Source: JAUXFS01 sp050329575
Lineage (GTDB): Bacteria; Pseudomonadota; Alphaproteobacteria; Rhodospirillales; Defluviicoccaceae
Assembly (NCBI GenBank): GCA_050329575.1
Contig: JBHJOP010000041.1
Coordinates: 23,710 to 87,709 of the forward strand
Direction of reading: 5' to 3'
DNA: 64,000 nt
The position numbers and the translations under genes were made by a program. Below, piece by piece: positions 16,757-25,806 of this stretch. The notes beneath the pieces were generated by a model, which was not told the origin of the DNA, searched no databases, and saw only the letters and a list, made by a program, of their open reading frames with translations. Numbering within the stretch: position 1 is the first letter of the stretch; each line of letters starts with the position of its first letter.

Positions 16757-18019
16757 ATGTCTGCATCCCATCGTTCCGTGCTCAAGCGCGTCGTCGCACC
16801 GCTCGGCGTCATCACCCTCGCGGCCGCGATGGCGCTCTTTGCGGGGGCGTGCGAGGAGAAGAATGTCTATGTGCCCCCGCCGCCGCCGAAAGTGACGGTG
16901 GCAACACCGGTCACCCGTCCGGTCACCGAATACCTGGAATTCACCGGCAACATCGCCGCCGTCCAGACGGTCGAGCTACGGGCGCGGGTCGCGGGCTATC
17001 TCGAACAGGTGCTGTTCAAGGACGGCGATCTGGTCAAAGAGGGCGATCTGCTGTTCCAGATCGAGCGGGCGCCCTACATCGCCGCCGTCAACGCGGCGAA
17101 GGCCGATCTGGCACAGGCGCAGGCGGCCCTCAAGCAGGCCACCCTGACCGCCGAGCGGCGGCGTCAGGCCGGCGCCACCGGCGCCATCAGCAAGCAGCAA
17201 GTGGACGAGGCCGAGGCCATCCGGGAGGGTCAGGCGGCGGAGGTGCTGGCGAGAAAGGCGGCGCTGGAACGCACCGAACTCGATCTCGGCTATACCCAGG
17301 TCCGCGCCCCCTTCGATGGCCATATCGGCCGCCGTCTGCGGGATCCCGGAAGTCTGGTCGGTGCCGGCGAACTGACGCTGCTCGCCGAGATCAATCAGAT
17401 CCAGCCGGTGTTCGCCTACTTCACCATCAACGAGCGGACGCTTCTGACGCTGTTGGAGAGGCGGGGCGGCCAGCGCGATGGCGTCGATGGTACCGAAAGG
17501 CCGCGGCAGCCGTTGTTCCTCGGGCTCGTCACCGACGGTCAGGACTTCCCTTACGAGGGGGACTTCGATTTCGCCGCCATCAGCCTCGACGCCGGAACCG
17601 GGACGTTGCAGCTGCGCGGCGTGTTCGAGAACCTGGACGGCCGGCTGCTGCCGGGGCTGTTCGTCCGGATCCGCGCGCCCGTCGGCACGAATGAGAACGC
17701 CATGCTGGTGCCGCAACGGGCGGTCGGTTTCGACCAGCTGGGCGAGTACGTGATGGTTGTCGGGGCTGACAACACAGTGGAACGCCGCGGTGTCGAGCTC
17801 GGATCCGTTGATAACGACATGCAGGTCATCAGCAAAGGTCTAAAAGGTGATGAGCAGGTCATCGTTGACGGGTTGCTGCGCGCCATTCCGGGCCGGCCGG
17901 TCGCGCCGGTGATCGAACAAGCGGACGCAACGGCGATGGCGCATCGGGAGGCGCCGAAGGCGGCGGCGGAAGCCGTGGTCCCCGCGCCGGAGCCCGCGAT
18001 TCCGGCACACACCCGCTAA
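16757..18019 (+). CDS. RND efflux periplasmic adaptor (MexA/AcrA family)
   Basis: 420 residues from the ATG at 16757. N-terminal lipoprotein-type signal with Cys after FAGA (about residue 32) and a proline-rich linker, then a lipoyl half-motif, an alpha-hairpin (about 100-175, rich in Ala, Gln and Glu), the second lipoyl half, a beta-barrel domain, and a membrane-proximal domain around VPQRAVGFDQLG. These are the marks of membrane-fusion proteins that join an RND pump to an outer-membrane channel. The pump gene follows 18 bases downstream. No outer-membrane factor gene is next to it. Confidence 0.94.
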   Translation: MSASHRSVLKRVVAPLGVITLAAAMALFAGACEEKNVYVPPPPPKVTVATPVTRPVTEYLEFTGNIAAVQTVELRARVAGYLEQVLFKDGDLVKEGDLLFQIERAPYIAAVNAAKADLAQAQAALKQATLTAERRRQAGATGAISKQQVDEAEAIREGQAAEVLARKAALERTELDLGYTQVRAPFDGHIGRRLRDPGSLVGAGELTLLAEINQIQPVFAYFTINERTLLTLLERRGGQRDGVDGTERPRQPLFLGLVTDGQDFPYEGDFDFAAISLDAGTGTLQLRGVFENLDGRLLPGLFVRIRAPVGTNENAMLVPQRAVGFDQLGEYVMVVGADNTVERRGVELGSVDNDMQVISKGLKGDEQVIVDGLLRAIPGRPVAPVIEQADATAMAHREAPKAAAEAVVPAPEPAIPAHTR

Positions 18020-18037
18020 CCGGGGCGCACATCCTCG

Positions 18038-21000
18038 ATGTCGAAGTTCTTCATTGACCGCCCGATTTTCGCCAATGTCATTGCGATCGTCATCGTCATC
18101 CTCGGCGTCGTGTCGCTGTTGCGGCTGCCGGTCTCCCAGTATCCGGACATCGTACCGCCGACGATCCAGGTGACGACCAACTATCCCGGCGCCAGTGCCG
18201 AGGTCGTCGCCTCCACCGTCGGCATCCCGATCGAGAATCAGTTGAGCGGTGTCGAAGGGTCGATCTACATGCAGTCGACCAGCGCCAACGACGGCAGCTA
18301 CACGCTGACGGTGACGTTCGCGGTCGGCACTGATCTCAATGCGGCGCTGGCCCTGGTGCAGAACTTTGCCAATGCGGCGATTTCTCAGTTGCCTGAGGCG
18401 GTGCAGGCGCAAGGTGTCACCGTGCGCAAGGTGTCGACCAACATCCTGCAACTGGTCAATCTGTATTCCGACGACGACCGCTTCGATGAGACGTTCCTCA
18501 GCAACTACGGCATCATCAACCTGCAGTATCCGCTTGGGCGCATCCCCGGCGTCGGCCAGATCAAGGTCGTCGGGGCCGGGTCCTATGCGATGCGGATCTG
18601 GCTCGACCCAGAACGGCTGAAGGCCTTTGATCTGACCGTTCTCGACGTGCAGCGGGCCGTCCAGCAACAGAACACCCAGGTGGTTGCTGGTCAGCTCGGC
18701 GGACCGCCGGTGCCCGACGACCAGGTGTTCCAGTTCACCGTCAACGCCCTCGGGCGCCTCTCCGACGTCCGACAGTTCGAAGACATCATCGTCAGGAGCG
18801 AGCGGGGCGTGCAAGGCGAAACGGCGCGGCTGATCCGCCTGAAGGATATCGCCCGCGTCGAGCTCGGCCAGCAGAGCTTCGCGAACTTTTCCGGACTCTC
18901 CGGTCGCAAGGCCGCCAATATCGTCGTCTACGCGCTGCCCGGCGCCAACGCCATCGAGGTCGCGGGTCGGATCCGGGAGCACATGGAGGAGGTGAGCAGG
19001 GAATTCCCGGAGGGGCTCAAGTACGCCATCCACTACGACACCACCCGGTTCGTCGAGGAAGCGATCGAAGCTGTCTATCATACCCTGTTCGAAGCCGGTG
19101 TCCTCGTCCTCATCGTCATTTTCGTGTTCCTGCAGAACATCCGTGCGACGCTGATTCCCGCCATCACCATTCCGGTGACGATCATCGGCGCATTTGCGGC
19201 GATGGCGATGCTCGGCTTCAGCATCAACCTGATGACGCTGTTCGCGGTCATCCTCGCCATCGGCATCGTCGTTGATGACGCCATCATCGTCGTCGAAAAC
19301 TCGTCCCATTACATGGAAAAAGGGATGTCGCCCCGCGACGCCGCGATCAAGGCGATGGGCGAGCTGACCGGGCCGATCGTCGGCGTCACCCTGGTGCTGA
19401 TCGCGGTGTTCGTGCCGGCCTCGTTCATCCCCGGCATCACCGGCCAGCTGTTCCGCCAATTCGCGCTGGTGATCGCGGCAACGGCGGTCCTGAGTGCGCT
19501 GATCGCCTTGTCGCTGAGCCCGGCTCAGGTCCGCACCTTCCTGCGTCCACCGCAGGAACGCAAACAAGGCAAGATGGCGCGGGTCTTTTTCGGCGGCTTC
19601 AACAAGGGCTACCAGGCGGTCGAGAACGTCTACATGGGCATCGTCCGCCGCATGGTGAGCCACCCGAAGACCTCCGTGCTGGTGTTCGTGGCGATCATCG
19701 CCGTCGCCGGCTGGGGGTTCGCGCGACACCCGACCGGATTCCTGCCCACCGAGGACCAGGGGTACGCGATCATCGTCGCCGCGCTGCCGGACGCGGCGGC
19801 CCAGCCGCGGGTGCGAGCGGTCTCGGAAAAGATCGACGCTGTGCTCGAGAAAACCCCCGGGATCGCCGAATGGGTGACCATCGGTGGCCTGTCGATGATC
19901 GACAACGCCAACGTCAGCACCGCCGTCAGCAAATTCCCGATCTACGAGGAGCGGAGCAAGCGCGGATCAGAGTTGTCCCAAGAGGTCATCGTTGCCAACC
20001 TCCGCAAGGAACTGGCAGAAATCGAGGAGGCGGCGATCGCCGTTCTCATTCCGCCCCCCATCGCCGGCCTCGGGCAGGCGGGCGGCTTCCAGATGATGAT
20101 CGAGGATCGTCGGTCGCTTGGCATGGCCGAGCTGCAGAACGCCGTCGCGGAGATGATCGTCGCCGCGAACGCGCAGTCGGGGCTCAGCAACGTCATCACC
20201 ACCTTCAGCGCCCGCAGTCCGCAGCTCTATCTCGACATCGACCGCACCAAGGCCGAGTCGCTGGAGGTCCCGATCGGCGACGTCTTCCAGACCCTTCAGA
20301 CCTATGTCGGATCGCTCTACGTCAACCTCTTCAACCTCTACGGCCAGAGCTTTCAGGTCCGCATGCAGGCCGATTCGCCCTACCGGGTGCGTCCGGAGGA
20401 CATCGCCGAACTGACGGTGCGCAACGAACAGGGCAAGATGGTGCAGCTGGGTACGCTGATCGACGTCCGCCGGACTGTCGGTGCCGAGCTGGTGACCCGC
20501 TACAACCTCTACCCGGCGGCGGCTGTTCTCGGGGGCCCCGCCCCGGGGTATAGCTCCGGTGCGGCACTGGCGCTGATGGAACAGGTGGCGGAGGCCAACC
20601 TGCCGGCCGGCATGAGTTTCGACTGGACGGCAACCGCCTACCAGGAGAAGCAGGTCGGCAGTCAGGCCTACTTCATCTACGCATTGTCGATCGTGCTGGT
20701 GGTTCTCGTCCTCGCCGCCCAGTACGAGAGCTGGACCAACCCGCTGGCCGTCGTCCTGGTGGTGCCGATGGCGATGGTCGGCGTGCTGCTGGCGCTGATC
20801 GTCCGCCAGTTCGACAACAACCTTTACACCCAGGTCGGGCTGGTGCTGATGATCGCTTTGGCCAGCAAGAACGCCATTCTGGTCGTCGAGTTCGCCCGCG
20901 AACTGCGCGCCGAGGGCAAGCCGATCGCCGAGGCCGCGATCGAAGCGACCCAGCGCCGGTTCCGAGCCATCGTCATGACCTCGTTCGCGTTCATCCTCGG

Positions 21001-21199
21001 CGTCGTGCCACTGCTCACCGCGTCCGGCGCCGGGTCCGCCAGCCAACAGGCGATCGGCACCGTCGTCTTCGGCGGCATGCTCGCCTCCACCCTGGTCGCC
21101 ATCCCGTTCGTGCCGGTGTTCTACGTGCTGATGCAGGGCCTGAGCGAACGCCGCGCCAGCAAGGCCGACAAGTCCGCGGCGGTCGAAGCGGGAGAATAG
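18038..21199 (+). CDS. RND multidrug efflux pump (AcrB/MexB, HAE-1 family)
   Basis: 1053 residues, standard for HAE-1 transporters. Begins FFIDRPIFA with the first membrane helix, has the large periplasmic loops and 12 membrane segments, the proton-relay aspartates in IVVDDAIIVVEN (TM4) and the relay Lys in ASKNAILVVEFA (TM10). It exports amphipathic compounds using the proton gradient as part of a tripartite complex with the adaptor encoded just upstream. Because no OprM/TolC gene follows, it must use a channel encoded elsewhere. Confidence 0.96.
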   Translation: MSKFFIDRPIFANVIAIVIVILGVVSLLRLPVSQYPDIVPPTIQVTTNYPGASAEVVASTVGIPIENQLSGVEGSIYMQSTSANDGSYTLTVTFAVGTDLNAALALVQNFANAAISQLPEAVQAQGVTVRKVSTNILQLVNLYSDDDRFDETFLSNYGIINLQYPLGRIPGVGQIKVVGAGSYAMRIWLDPERLKAFDLTVLDVQRAVQQQNTQVVAGQLGGPPVPDDQVFQFTVNALGRLSDVRQFEDIIVRSERGVQGETARLIRLKDIARVELGQQSFANFSGLSGRKAANIVVYALPGANAIEVAGRIREHMEEVSREFPEGLKYAIHYDTTRFVEEAIEAVYHTLFEAGVLVLIVIFVFLQNIRATLIPAITIPVTIIGAFAAMAMLGFSINLMTLFAVILAIGIVVDDAIIVVENSSHYMEKGMSPRDAAIKAMGELTGPIVGVTLVLIAVFVPASFIPGITGQLFRQFALVIAATAVLSALIALSLSPAQVRTFLRPPQERKQGKMARVFFGGFNKGYQAVENVYMGIVRRMVSHPKTSVLVFVAIIAVAGWGFARHPTGFLPTEDQGYAIIVAALPDAAAQPRVRAVSEKIDAVLEKTPGIAEWVTIGGLSMIDNANVSTAVSKFPIYEERSKRGSELSQEVIVANLRKELAEIEEAAIAVLIPPPIAGLGQAGGFQMMIEDRRSLGMAELQNAVAEMIVAANAQSGLSNVITTFSARSPQLYLDIDRTKAESLEVPIGDVFQTLQTYVGSLYVNLFNLYGQSFQVRMQADSPYRVRPEDIAELTVRNEQGKMVQLGTLIDVRRTVGAELVTRYNLYPAAAVLGGPAPGYSSGAALALMEQVAEANLPAGMSFDWTATAYQEKQVGSQAYFIYALSIVLVVLVLAAQYESWTNPLAVVLVVPMAMVGVLLALIVRQFDNNLYTQVGLVLMIALASKNAILVVEFARELRAEGKPIAEAAIEATQRRFRAIVMTSFAFILGVVPLLTASGAGSASQQAIGTVVFGGMLASTLVAIPFVPVFYVLMQGLSERRASKADKSAAVEAGE

Positions 21200-21208
21200 G
21201 CCCGGCCG

Positions 21209-21658
21209 TCAGTCACACGGGATCAGGGCGAGACCGGCCGGCAGCACGGTCGCCCGGTCGCCGGCGCCCTGGTCGCATGTCTCGGCCAACTGCGCCTGGG
21301 TGAGGCCGATCGCACCGGTCAGGTCGACGCCGTCCAGCATCGTCCGCACCAACGTGGCGCCGCTGAGATCGACGCCCCTCATCCGCGCGTTGACCAGCAT
21401 CGCGTCGGTGAGGTCGGCACCCCGGAGCTTGGCGCCATCGAGCACGGCGTCGACCAGCACCACCTCGGTGAGATCGGCGCCGCTGAGGTCCGCCTTTCGG
21501 AAGTCGCCGCCGTCGAACTCGCCCGCCCGCAGGTCGGCATCGCGAAGATCGCAGCCCGGGCACCCGCCTTCGGTCTGCAGCATCTGCAACGCCGCCCGGT
21601 CAAAGGCCTCGACGCCGGTCGCGGCCGCCAGCATCAGAAACGCGATCGTCACCCGCAT
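21209..21658 (-). CDS. secreted pentapeptide-repeat protein
   Basis: 149 residues. Signal peptide (IAFLMLAAATGVEA), then the CPGCDL motif and about ten consecutive A(D/N)LxX pentapeptides (residues ~38-118) that would fold as a right-handed beta helix, then a tail with two Cys. Periplasmic pentapeptide proteins of this type with a leading GCPGCDL are widespread, function unknown. It is 41 bases after the SYLF-domain gene and probably cotranscribed. Confidence 0.85.
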   Translation of the reverse strand: MRVTIAFLMLAAATGVEAFDRAALQMLQTEGGCPGCDLRDADLRAGEFDGGDFRKADLSGADLTEVVLVDAVLDGAKLRGADLTDAMLVNARMRGVDLSGATLVRTMLDGVDLTGAIGLTQAQLAETCDQGAGDRATVLPAGLALIPCD

Positions 21659-21699
21659 GGTCGCCGACCCGCCCCGGCGCCGGCTGCCGCTCGCCGTCG

Positions 21700-22269
21700 T
21701 CACCGCTCGATCCGCTTGATCTTGGCGCCCTTGAGCGACAGATCGCCCATCAGCCCCTTCTGGCCGAACACGAAGGCGAGCACCGGTTCCTTGTCGATCA
21801 GGGTGTCGACGTCGGCGCTGTTGCCCTGGTCGATCAGGGTGACGGACGCGTCCGCGCCGGCGGTCCAGCCGGAGCTGTGGCGGAAGTCGTCGAGGGCACG
21901 GGCGGTCATGAACATGATCACGGTGGCTCGCTTCTCGGCACCGATCTGCAGACCCACCGACACCGAGGTGGAGCTGTAGTAGCCGACGACGGCGCCGTCG
22001 ACGACGAGCGCGCCCTCGCCGTAGGAGCCGCCGATTCCCAGCCCCGCCTCGGTGATCTCGGGAAACACCAGCATGCCGTGGGCCCGCTCCGCCGCCGTCC
22101 GGCAGCCGGGCACCTGCGCGGCGCAGGCGGTGCGGGTCGCCGCGACCCCGGCATCGATCTCCGCCCTGGTCGCTCCCGTCGCCGGGGCCCCCCATCCGAG
22201 CCCGACCCCCGCCATGACGACGGCCCCGATCGCCATCGCCCTGCACCGACCTTGCCGTCGTTCCGTCAT
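21700..22269 (-). CDS. SYLF-domain lipid-binding secreted protein
   Basis: 189 residues. N-terminal signal or membrane anchor (MAIGAVVMAGVGLGWGAPATGA), then a SYLF (DUF500/Ysc84) domain recognised from GMLVFPEITEAGLGIGGSYGEGAL, YYSSTSVSVGLQIGAEK and the GADASVTLID segment. Ysc84 proteins bind phosphoinositides in eukaryotes; the bacterial secreted forms are thought to bind lipids at the envelope, with no proven role. First gene of a two-gene unit with the pentapeptide protein. Confidence 0.88.
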   Translation of the reverse strand: MTERRQGRCRAMAIGAVVMAGVGLGWGAPATGATRAEIDAGVAATRTACAAQVPGCRTAAERAHGMLVFPEITEAGLGIGGSYGEGALVVDGAVVGYYSSTSVSVGLQIGAEKRATVIMFMTARALDDFRHSSGWTAGADASVTLIDQGNSADVDTLIDKEPVLAFVFGQKGLMGDLSLKGAKIKRIER

Positions 22270-22427
22270 CGCCGCCTCCCATGGTCGCTGGTCGCTCCGT
22301 CCGCAGCAGCTTAGCCGTTTCGCGGCACCGGTAAAGCGCCGAGTCTCGCCGTGCAGGAACCCCTGTCGCCGGCCGCCGCAAAGGGCTAATCTGCGAGAGT
22401 GTGTACCGAGACGGGTCAGGAGGGGCG

Positions 22428-22814
22428 ATGATCACGCTGATTCCCAACGAGGCCGATCGGGTGCTGGTGGTCGAACTGTCCGGCATGGTGTCGGAGGCCG
22501 ACTTCGACCAGGGCGGCGAGCAGTTGGCGCGGGACTTTCCGGAATTCAGTGTCCGGGTGCGCGGCGGCAGCCGCGGCGGCATCGGCCTGCTCCTCGACTA
22601 CCGTAACCTCGATGGATGGGAGAAGGGCGCCAAGACCCTGGGCACGATCAGCGGCAAGCTGATCAGCGACGCTGTCCGTCGCGTCGCGCTGGTCGCCGAT
22701 GATCGCTGGCGCGATGAACTTCCGCGTCTCACCGACATCGTGAAAACGGCCGAGGTGCGGATGTTCGCCCCCGACCAGCGGGCCGCCGCCGAAGCCTGGC
22801 TCGCGAAGCGCTGA
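22428..22814 (+). CDS. SpoIIAA-like (STAS-fold) protein
   Basis: 128 residues from the ATG at 22428, which has a strong AGGAGG site. Family marks include LSGMVSEADF near the start, LLLDYRNLDGWEKGA in the middle, RVALVADDRW and the C-terminal KTAEVRMFAPDQRAAAEAWL. These short STAS-fold proteins are common in alphaproteobacteria; they may bind lipophilic ligands or act as membrane-recruited adaptors, but their role is not established. Confidence 0.88.
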   Translation: MITLIPNEADRVLVVELSGMVSEADFDQGGEQLARDFPEFSVRVRGGSRGGIGLLLDYRNLDGWEKGAKTLGTISGKLISDAVRRVALVADDRWRDELPRLTDIVKTAEVRMFAPDQRAAAEAWLAKR

Positions 22815-23064
22815 GCGGCCAATCGACGGCGATCCGCAGCGCACGGGGCGATCCCGGAGAGAGGCGGGAGCGGGCGTCTTTTGTCGGACGGCCGGCATGC
22901 GCCGTCCCCGCCGTGACCATCCCTGCCGCGAGCCGCGGCAGCGGCGTTGCGTGGCATCGGCATCGGGTGCGATGGCGTCCGCGAGCGTCCCCGGCGCCTC
23001 CTCGCAGACGGCACACGAGGGCGAGCACCCGGTCGGCCCCCTGAGGGTGGTAGGCGGTTGAGCG

Positions 23065-24879
23065 ATGTTCGAGGCGGTGTATCCCCAGCTGCTGATCGGC
23101 GCCGGCCTCGTCTTCGTTGCGGTGCTAACCAGCCTCATCGCCTTTCGAATCGGCGCGCCGCTGCTGCTCGTGTTCCTCGCCCTGGGCCTGGTCGCGGGCG
23201 AAGACGGTCTCGGGCTCCGCTTCGACGATGCCGCCCTCGCCTATCAGGCTGGCGGCGTCGCGCTGGCGGTGATCCTGTTCGACAGCGGCTTCGGCACCAA
23301 GTTGTCGGCGTTTCGCGCCGCCGCGGCGCCGGCGATCGTCCTCGCGACCCTCGGGGTGGTGCTGACCGCCGCCCTCGTCGGCATCGCCGCGCACGTGATC
23401 CTCGGCTTCCCGTGGCTGAGCGCATTGATGATCGGGGCCATCATCGGCTCCACCGATGCGGCGGCGGTGTTCTTCCTGTTGCGGGTCGGACGTATCACGC
23501 TGCGGGAGCGTATCCGCTCGACGCTCGAGATCGAGTCCGGGTCCAACGATCCGATGGCCATCTTCCTCACCGTCACCCTTCTCGATCTGTGGCTGGTGGG
23601 GGGCGGCCACGAGACGATCGATCTGATGCTCGCCGCCTTCGCCCGACAGATGGGTCTCGGCGTCGCCCTGGGGCTGATCGGCGGCTTCGTCATCGTCCAC
23701 ATCGTCAATCGCCTGGAGCTCGAACAGGGGTTGTACCCTGTGCTGGTGATCGCCGCGTCGCTGCTCGTCTTTGCCACCGCGGGCAGCCTGGACGGCAGCG
23801 GCTTCCTCGCCGCTTACGTCGCCGGCCTCTATGCCGGCAACCGGCCCCTGAAAGTCAAGGCGCCGCTGCGGCGCTTCCAGGACGGTCTCACCTGGCTCGC
23901 CCAGATCGCCATGTTCCTGGTCCTCGGACTGCTCGCCACGCCCAGCCAGTTCGCGGCGATCGCCGTGCCGGCGGTGGTGCTGGCGCTGGTCCTGACCCTC
24001 GTCGCCCGCCCGCTTGCGGTCTGGCTGTGCCTGCTGCCGTTCCGTTTCCGACCCGCCGAGACGGCCTTCGTCGCCTGGGTGGGACTGCGTGGCGCGGTGT
24101 CCATTCTGCTCGCCATCCTGCCGCTGGCAGCGGGGCATCCGGACGGCCAGGACCTGTTCAACATCGCCTTCATCATCGTGCTCGTGTCGCTGTTGGTCCA
24201 AGGTTGGACGGTTCGGCCGATGGCTCGCTGGCTGCGGCTGATCGTGCCGCAGAGCATCGGCCCGGTGCAGCGGGTCGAGATCGACCTGCCGGGGACCGCC
24301 CTCCACGAACTGGTCGTCTACCGGGTGGTGGGGGACAGTCCGGTCGCCCGCGGCGCACGGGTGCCGCGGTGGGCACGACCGTCGCTGGTGATCCGTGACG
24401 GGCATTCGATCCGCTACCAGTTCGCCGGCCGGCTGCAACCGGGAGACGACGTCTACATCTTCACCGGTCCACAGTACATCCGCCTTCTCGATCGGCTGTT
24501 TGCCAGTCCGGCCATCCTCGCCGAGGACGACAAGGACTTCTTCGGCGAGTTCGTGATCGAGGCATCGAAGACGATCGACGAGCTGGCGGCGAGCTACGAC
24601 ATCGCGACCGAGAACCTCGACCCCGCCATGACGCTCGATGCGCTGATCCGCAGCCGGCTCGGCGGCCTCGCCGAGATCGGCGACCGGGTGGGTCTCGGGG
24701 AGATCGAACTGGTCGTGCGCGACCTCGCCGCCGACGGCCGCGTGGCCAACATTGGCCTCGCCGTCCAGCCGACACCGTCGCGACCGGCTCAGATGCCGCT
24801 GTTCATGAACGCGCGGGATCTGCTGGCGTGGCTGAAGGCGCGATGGCGACGATGGCGGCAGCGGAACCGGACCCCGTAG
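23065..24879 (+). CDS. K+/H+ antiporter, CPA1 family (NhaP2/CvrA-like)
   Basis: 604 residues. About 12-13 membrane helices (1-400) with the core motifs GSTDAAAVFFLL and ESGSNDPMAIFL, whose acidic residues bind the cation and proton, then a TrkA-C-like (RCK-C) domain (about 410-490, LPGTALHELVVYRV) and a C-terminal CorC/HlyC-type domain (about 500-585). This architecture is that of NhaP2/CvrA potassium-proton antiporters used in low osmolarity or alkaline pH. The 250-base region upstream has only a GC-rich 8-bp hairpin (22923-22941) without a T run. Confidence 0.92.
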   Translation: MFEAVYPQLLIGAGLVFVAVLTSLIAFRIGAPLLLVFLALGLVAGEDGLGLRFDDAALAYQAGGVALAVILFDSGFGTKLSAFRAAAAPAIVLATLGVVLTAALVGIAAHVILGFPWLSALMIGAIIGSTDAAAVFFLLRVGRITLRERIRSTLEIESGSNDPMAIFLTVTLLDLWLVGGGHETIDLMLAAFARQMGLGVALGLIGGFVIVHIVNRLELEQGLYPVLVIAASLLVFATAGSLDGSGFLAAYVAGLYAGNRPLKVKAPLRRFQDGLTWLAQIAMFLVLGLLATPSQFAAIAVPAVVLALVLTLVARPLAVWLCLLPFRFRPAETAFVAWVGLRGAVSILLAILPLAAGHPDGQDLFNIAFIIVLVSLLVQGWTVRPMARWLRLIVPQSIGPVQRVEIDLPGTALHELVVYRVVGDSPVARGARVPRWARPSLVIRDGHSIRYQFAGRLQPGDDVYIFTGPQYIRLLDRLFASPAILAEDDKDFFGEFVIEASKTIDELAASYDIATENLDPAMTLDALIRSRLGGLAEIGDRVGLGEIELVVRDLAADGRVANIGLAVQPTPSRPAQMPLFMNARDLLAWLKARWRRWRQRNRTP

Positions 24880-24909
24880 GCGGGTGCGGCGGAGACCATC
24901 GCGCCGCGG

Positions 24910-25737
24910 TCACCCGGCGAGCACGGTGGCCAGCGCCTCCCAGCTCTCCCGGTCGGCGGCGAGCAGCAGCGTCGCCTCCTGGATCGCCGGCGCCGGCCGG
25001 TAGGGCGTGCCGTCGTCGACCAGGCGGGCGAAGCCGCCGGCCTCGGCGTGGATCAGCACCCCGGCGGCGTGGTCCCAGGGCTTGAGCCGGGTGTAGAGGG
25101 CGAAGTCCAGGGCGCCGCGCCCGAGGTCCATGTACTCGCGGCCGACGCAGCCGTAGCGGACGGTGCGCGCCGGCACCGCCAGGCCCTGGGCGCGGTCGGT
25201 CTGGACGCGGCGGGCGACGCGCCAGCCGACCGAGCCGGTCGTGCTTTCGAGCGGCCGCGCCGCCGCCGTTCGCAGGCGCAGCACGCCTTCCGGCGTGCGC
25301 AGCCACGCGCCGCCGCCGCGGACCGCCCACGCGGTGGCGTCGGCGAGCGGGTCGTGGATCCAGCCAGCCAGCGTCTCGCCGCCCGCGCAGTAGGCGACGA
25401 TCACCGCGAAGCACGGCTTGCCGTGGGCGAAGTTGCGGGTGCCGTCGACCGGGTCGACCAGCCACACCGGCACCGGCCCGGCGAGCGCCGCGAGCAGCCC
25501 CGGATCGTGCTCGGCGGCCTCCTCGCCGACCACCCGGCTGGTCGGCGCGAGCACGGTCAGCGCCGCGGCCAGCCGCCGCTCGGCCTCGGTATCGGCGACG
25601 GTCACGAGGTCGGCCGGCGAGCGCTTGGCGACGACGTCGCCGGCGGCCAGATTACGGAAACGGGGGAGGATCTCCGCGGCTGCCACCCCGCGGACGATGG
25701 CGATCACCGCGTCCCCGTCGGGGAGGGGGCCGGTCAT
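24910..25737 (-). CDS. inositol monophosphatase family phosphatase
   Basis: 275 residues from the ATG at 25737. Li-sensitive Mg2+ phosphatase superfamily motifs: VVGEEAAEHD (Glu ligand), WLVDPVDGTRNFAHG (motif A, metal-binding Asp residues) and KPWDHAAGVLIHAEAGG (motif B). The substrate could be inositol-1-phosphate, histidinol phosphate or another sugar phosphate; this is not decidable from sequence. It is 69 bases after hflX and may share its transcript. Confidence 0.92.
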   Translation of the reverse strand: MTGPLPDGDAVIAIVRGVAAAEILPRFRNLAAGDVVAKRSPADLVTVADTEAERRLAAALTVLAPTSRVVGEEAAEHDPGLLAALAGPVPVWLVDPVDGTRNFAHGKPCFAVIVAYCAGGETLAGWIHDPLADATAWAVRGGGAWLRTPEGVLRLRTAAARPLESTTGSVGWRVARRVQTDRAQGLAVPARTVRYGCVGREYMDLGRGALDFALYTRLKPWDHAAGVLIHAEAGGFARLVDDGTPYRPAPAIQEATLLLAADRESWEALATVLAG

Positions 25738-25806
25738 GGCCGCCACTCTACGGTGAACTCCGCCGGACGCAAGTCCCTTGCGACGCACCGACGGCGCGCC
25801 GTCCCC

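Noticed and set aside
22923..22941. Terminator hairpin CTGCCGCG/CGCGGCAG after the SpoIIAA-like gene
   Set aside because: The stem is perfect but no T tract follows and it is over 100 bases from the stop codon, so the call would be weak in such GC-rich DNA.
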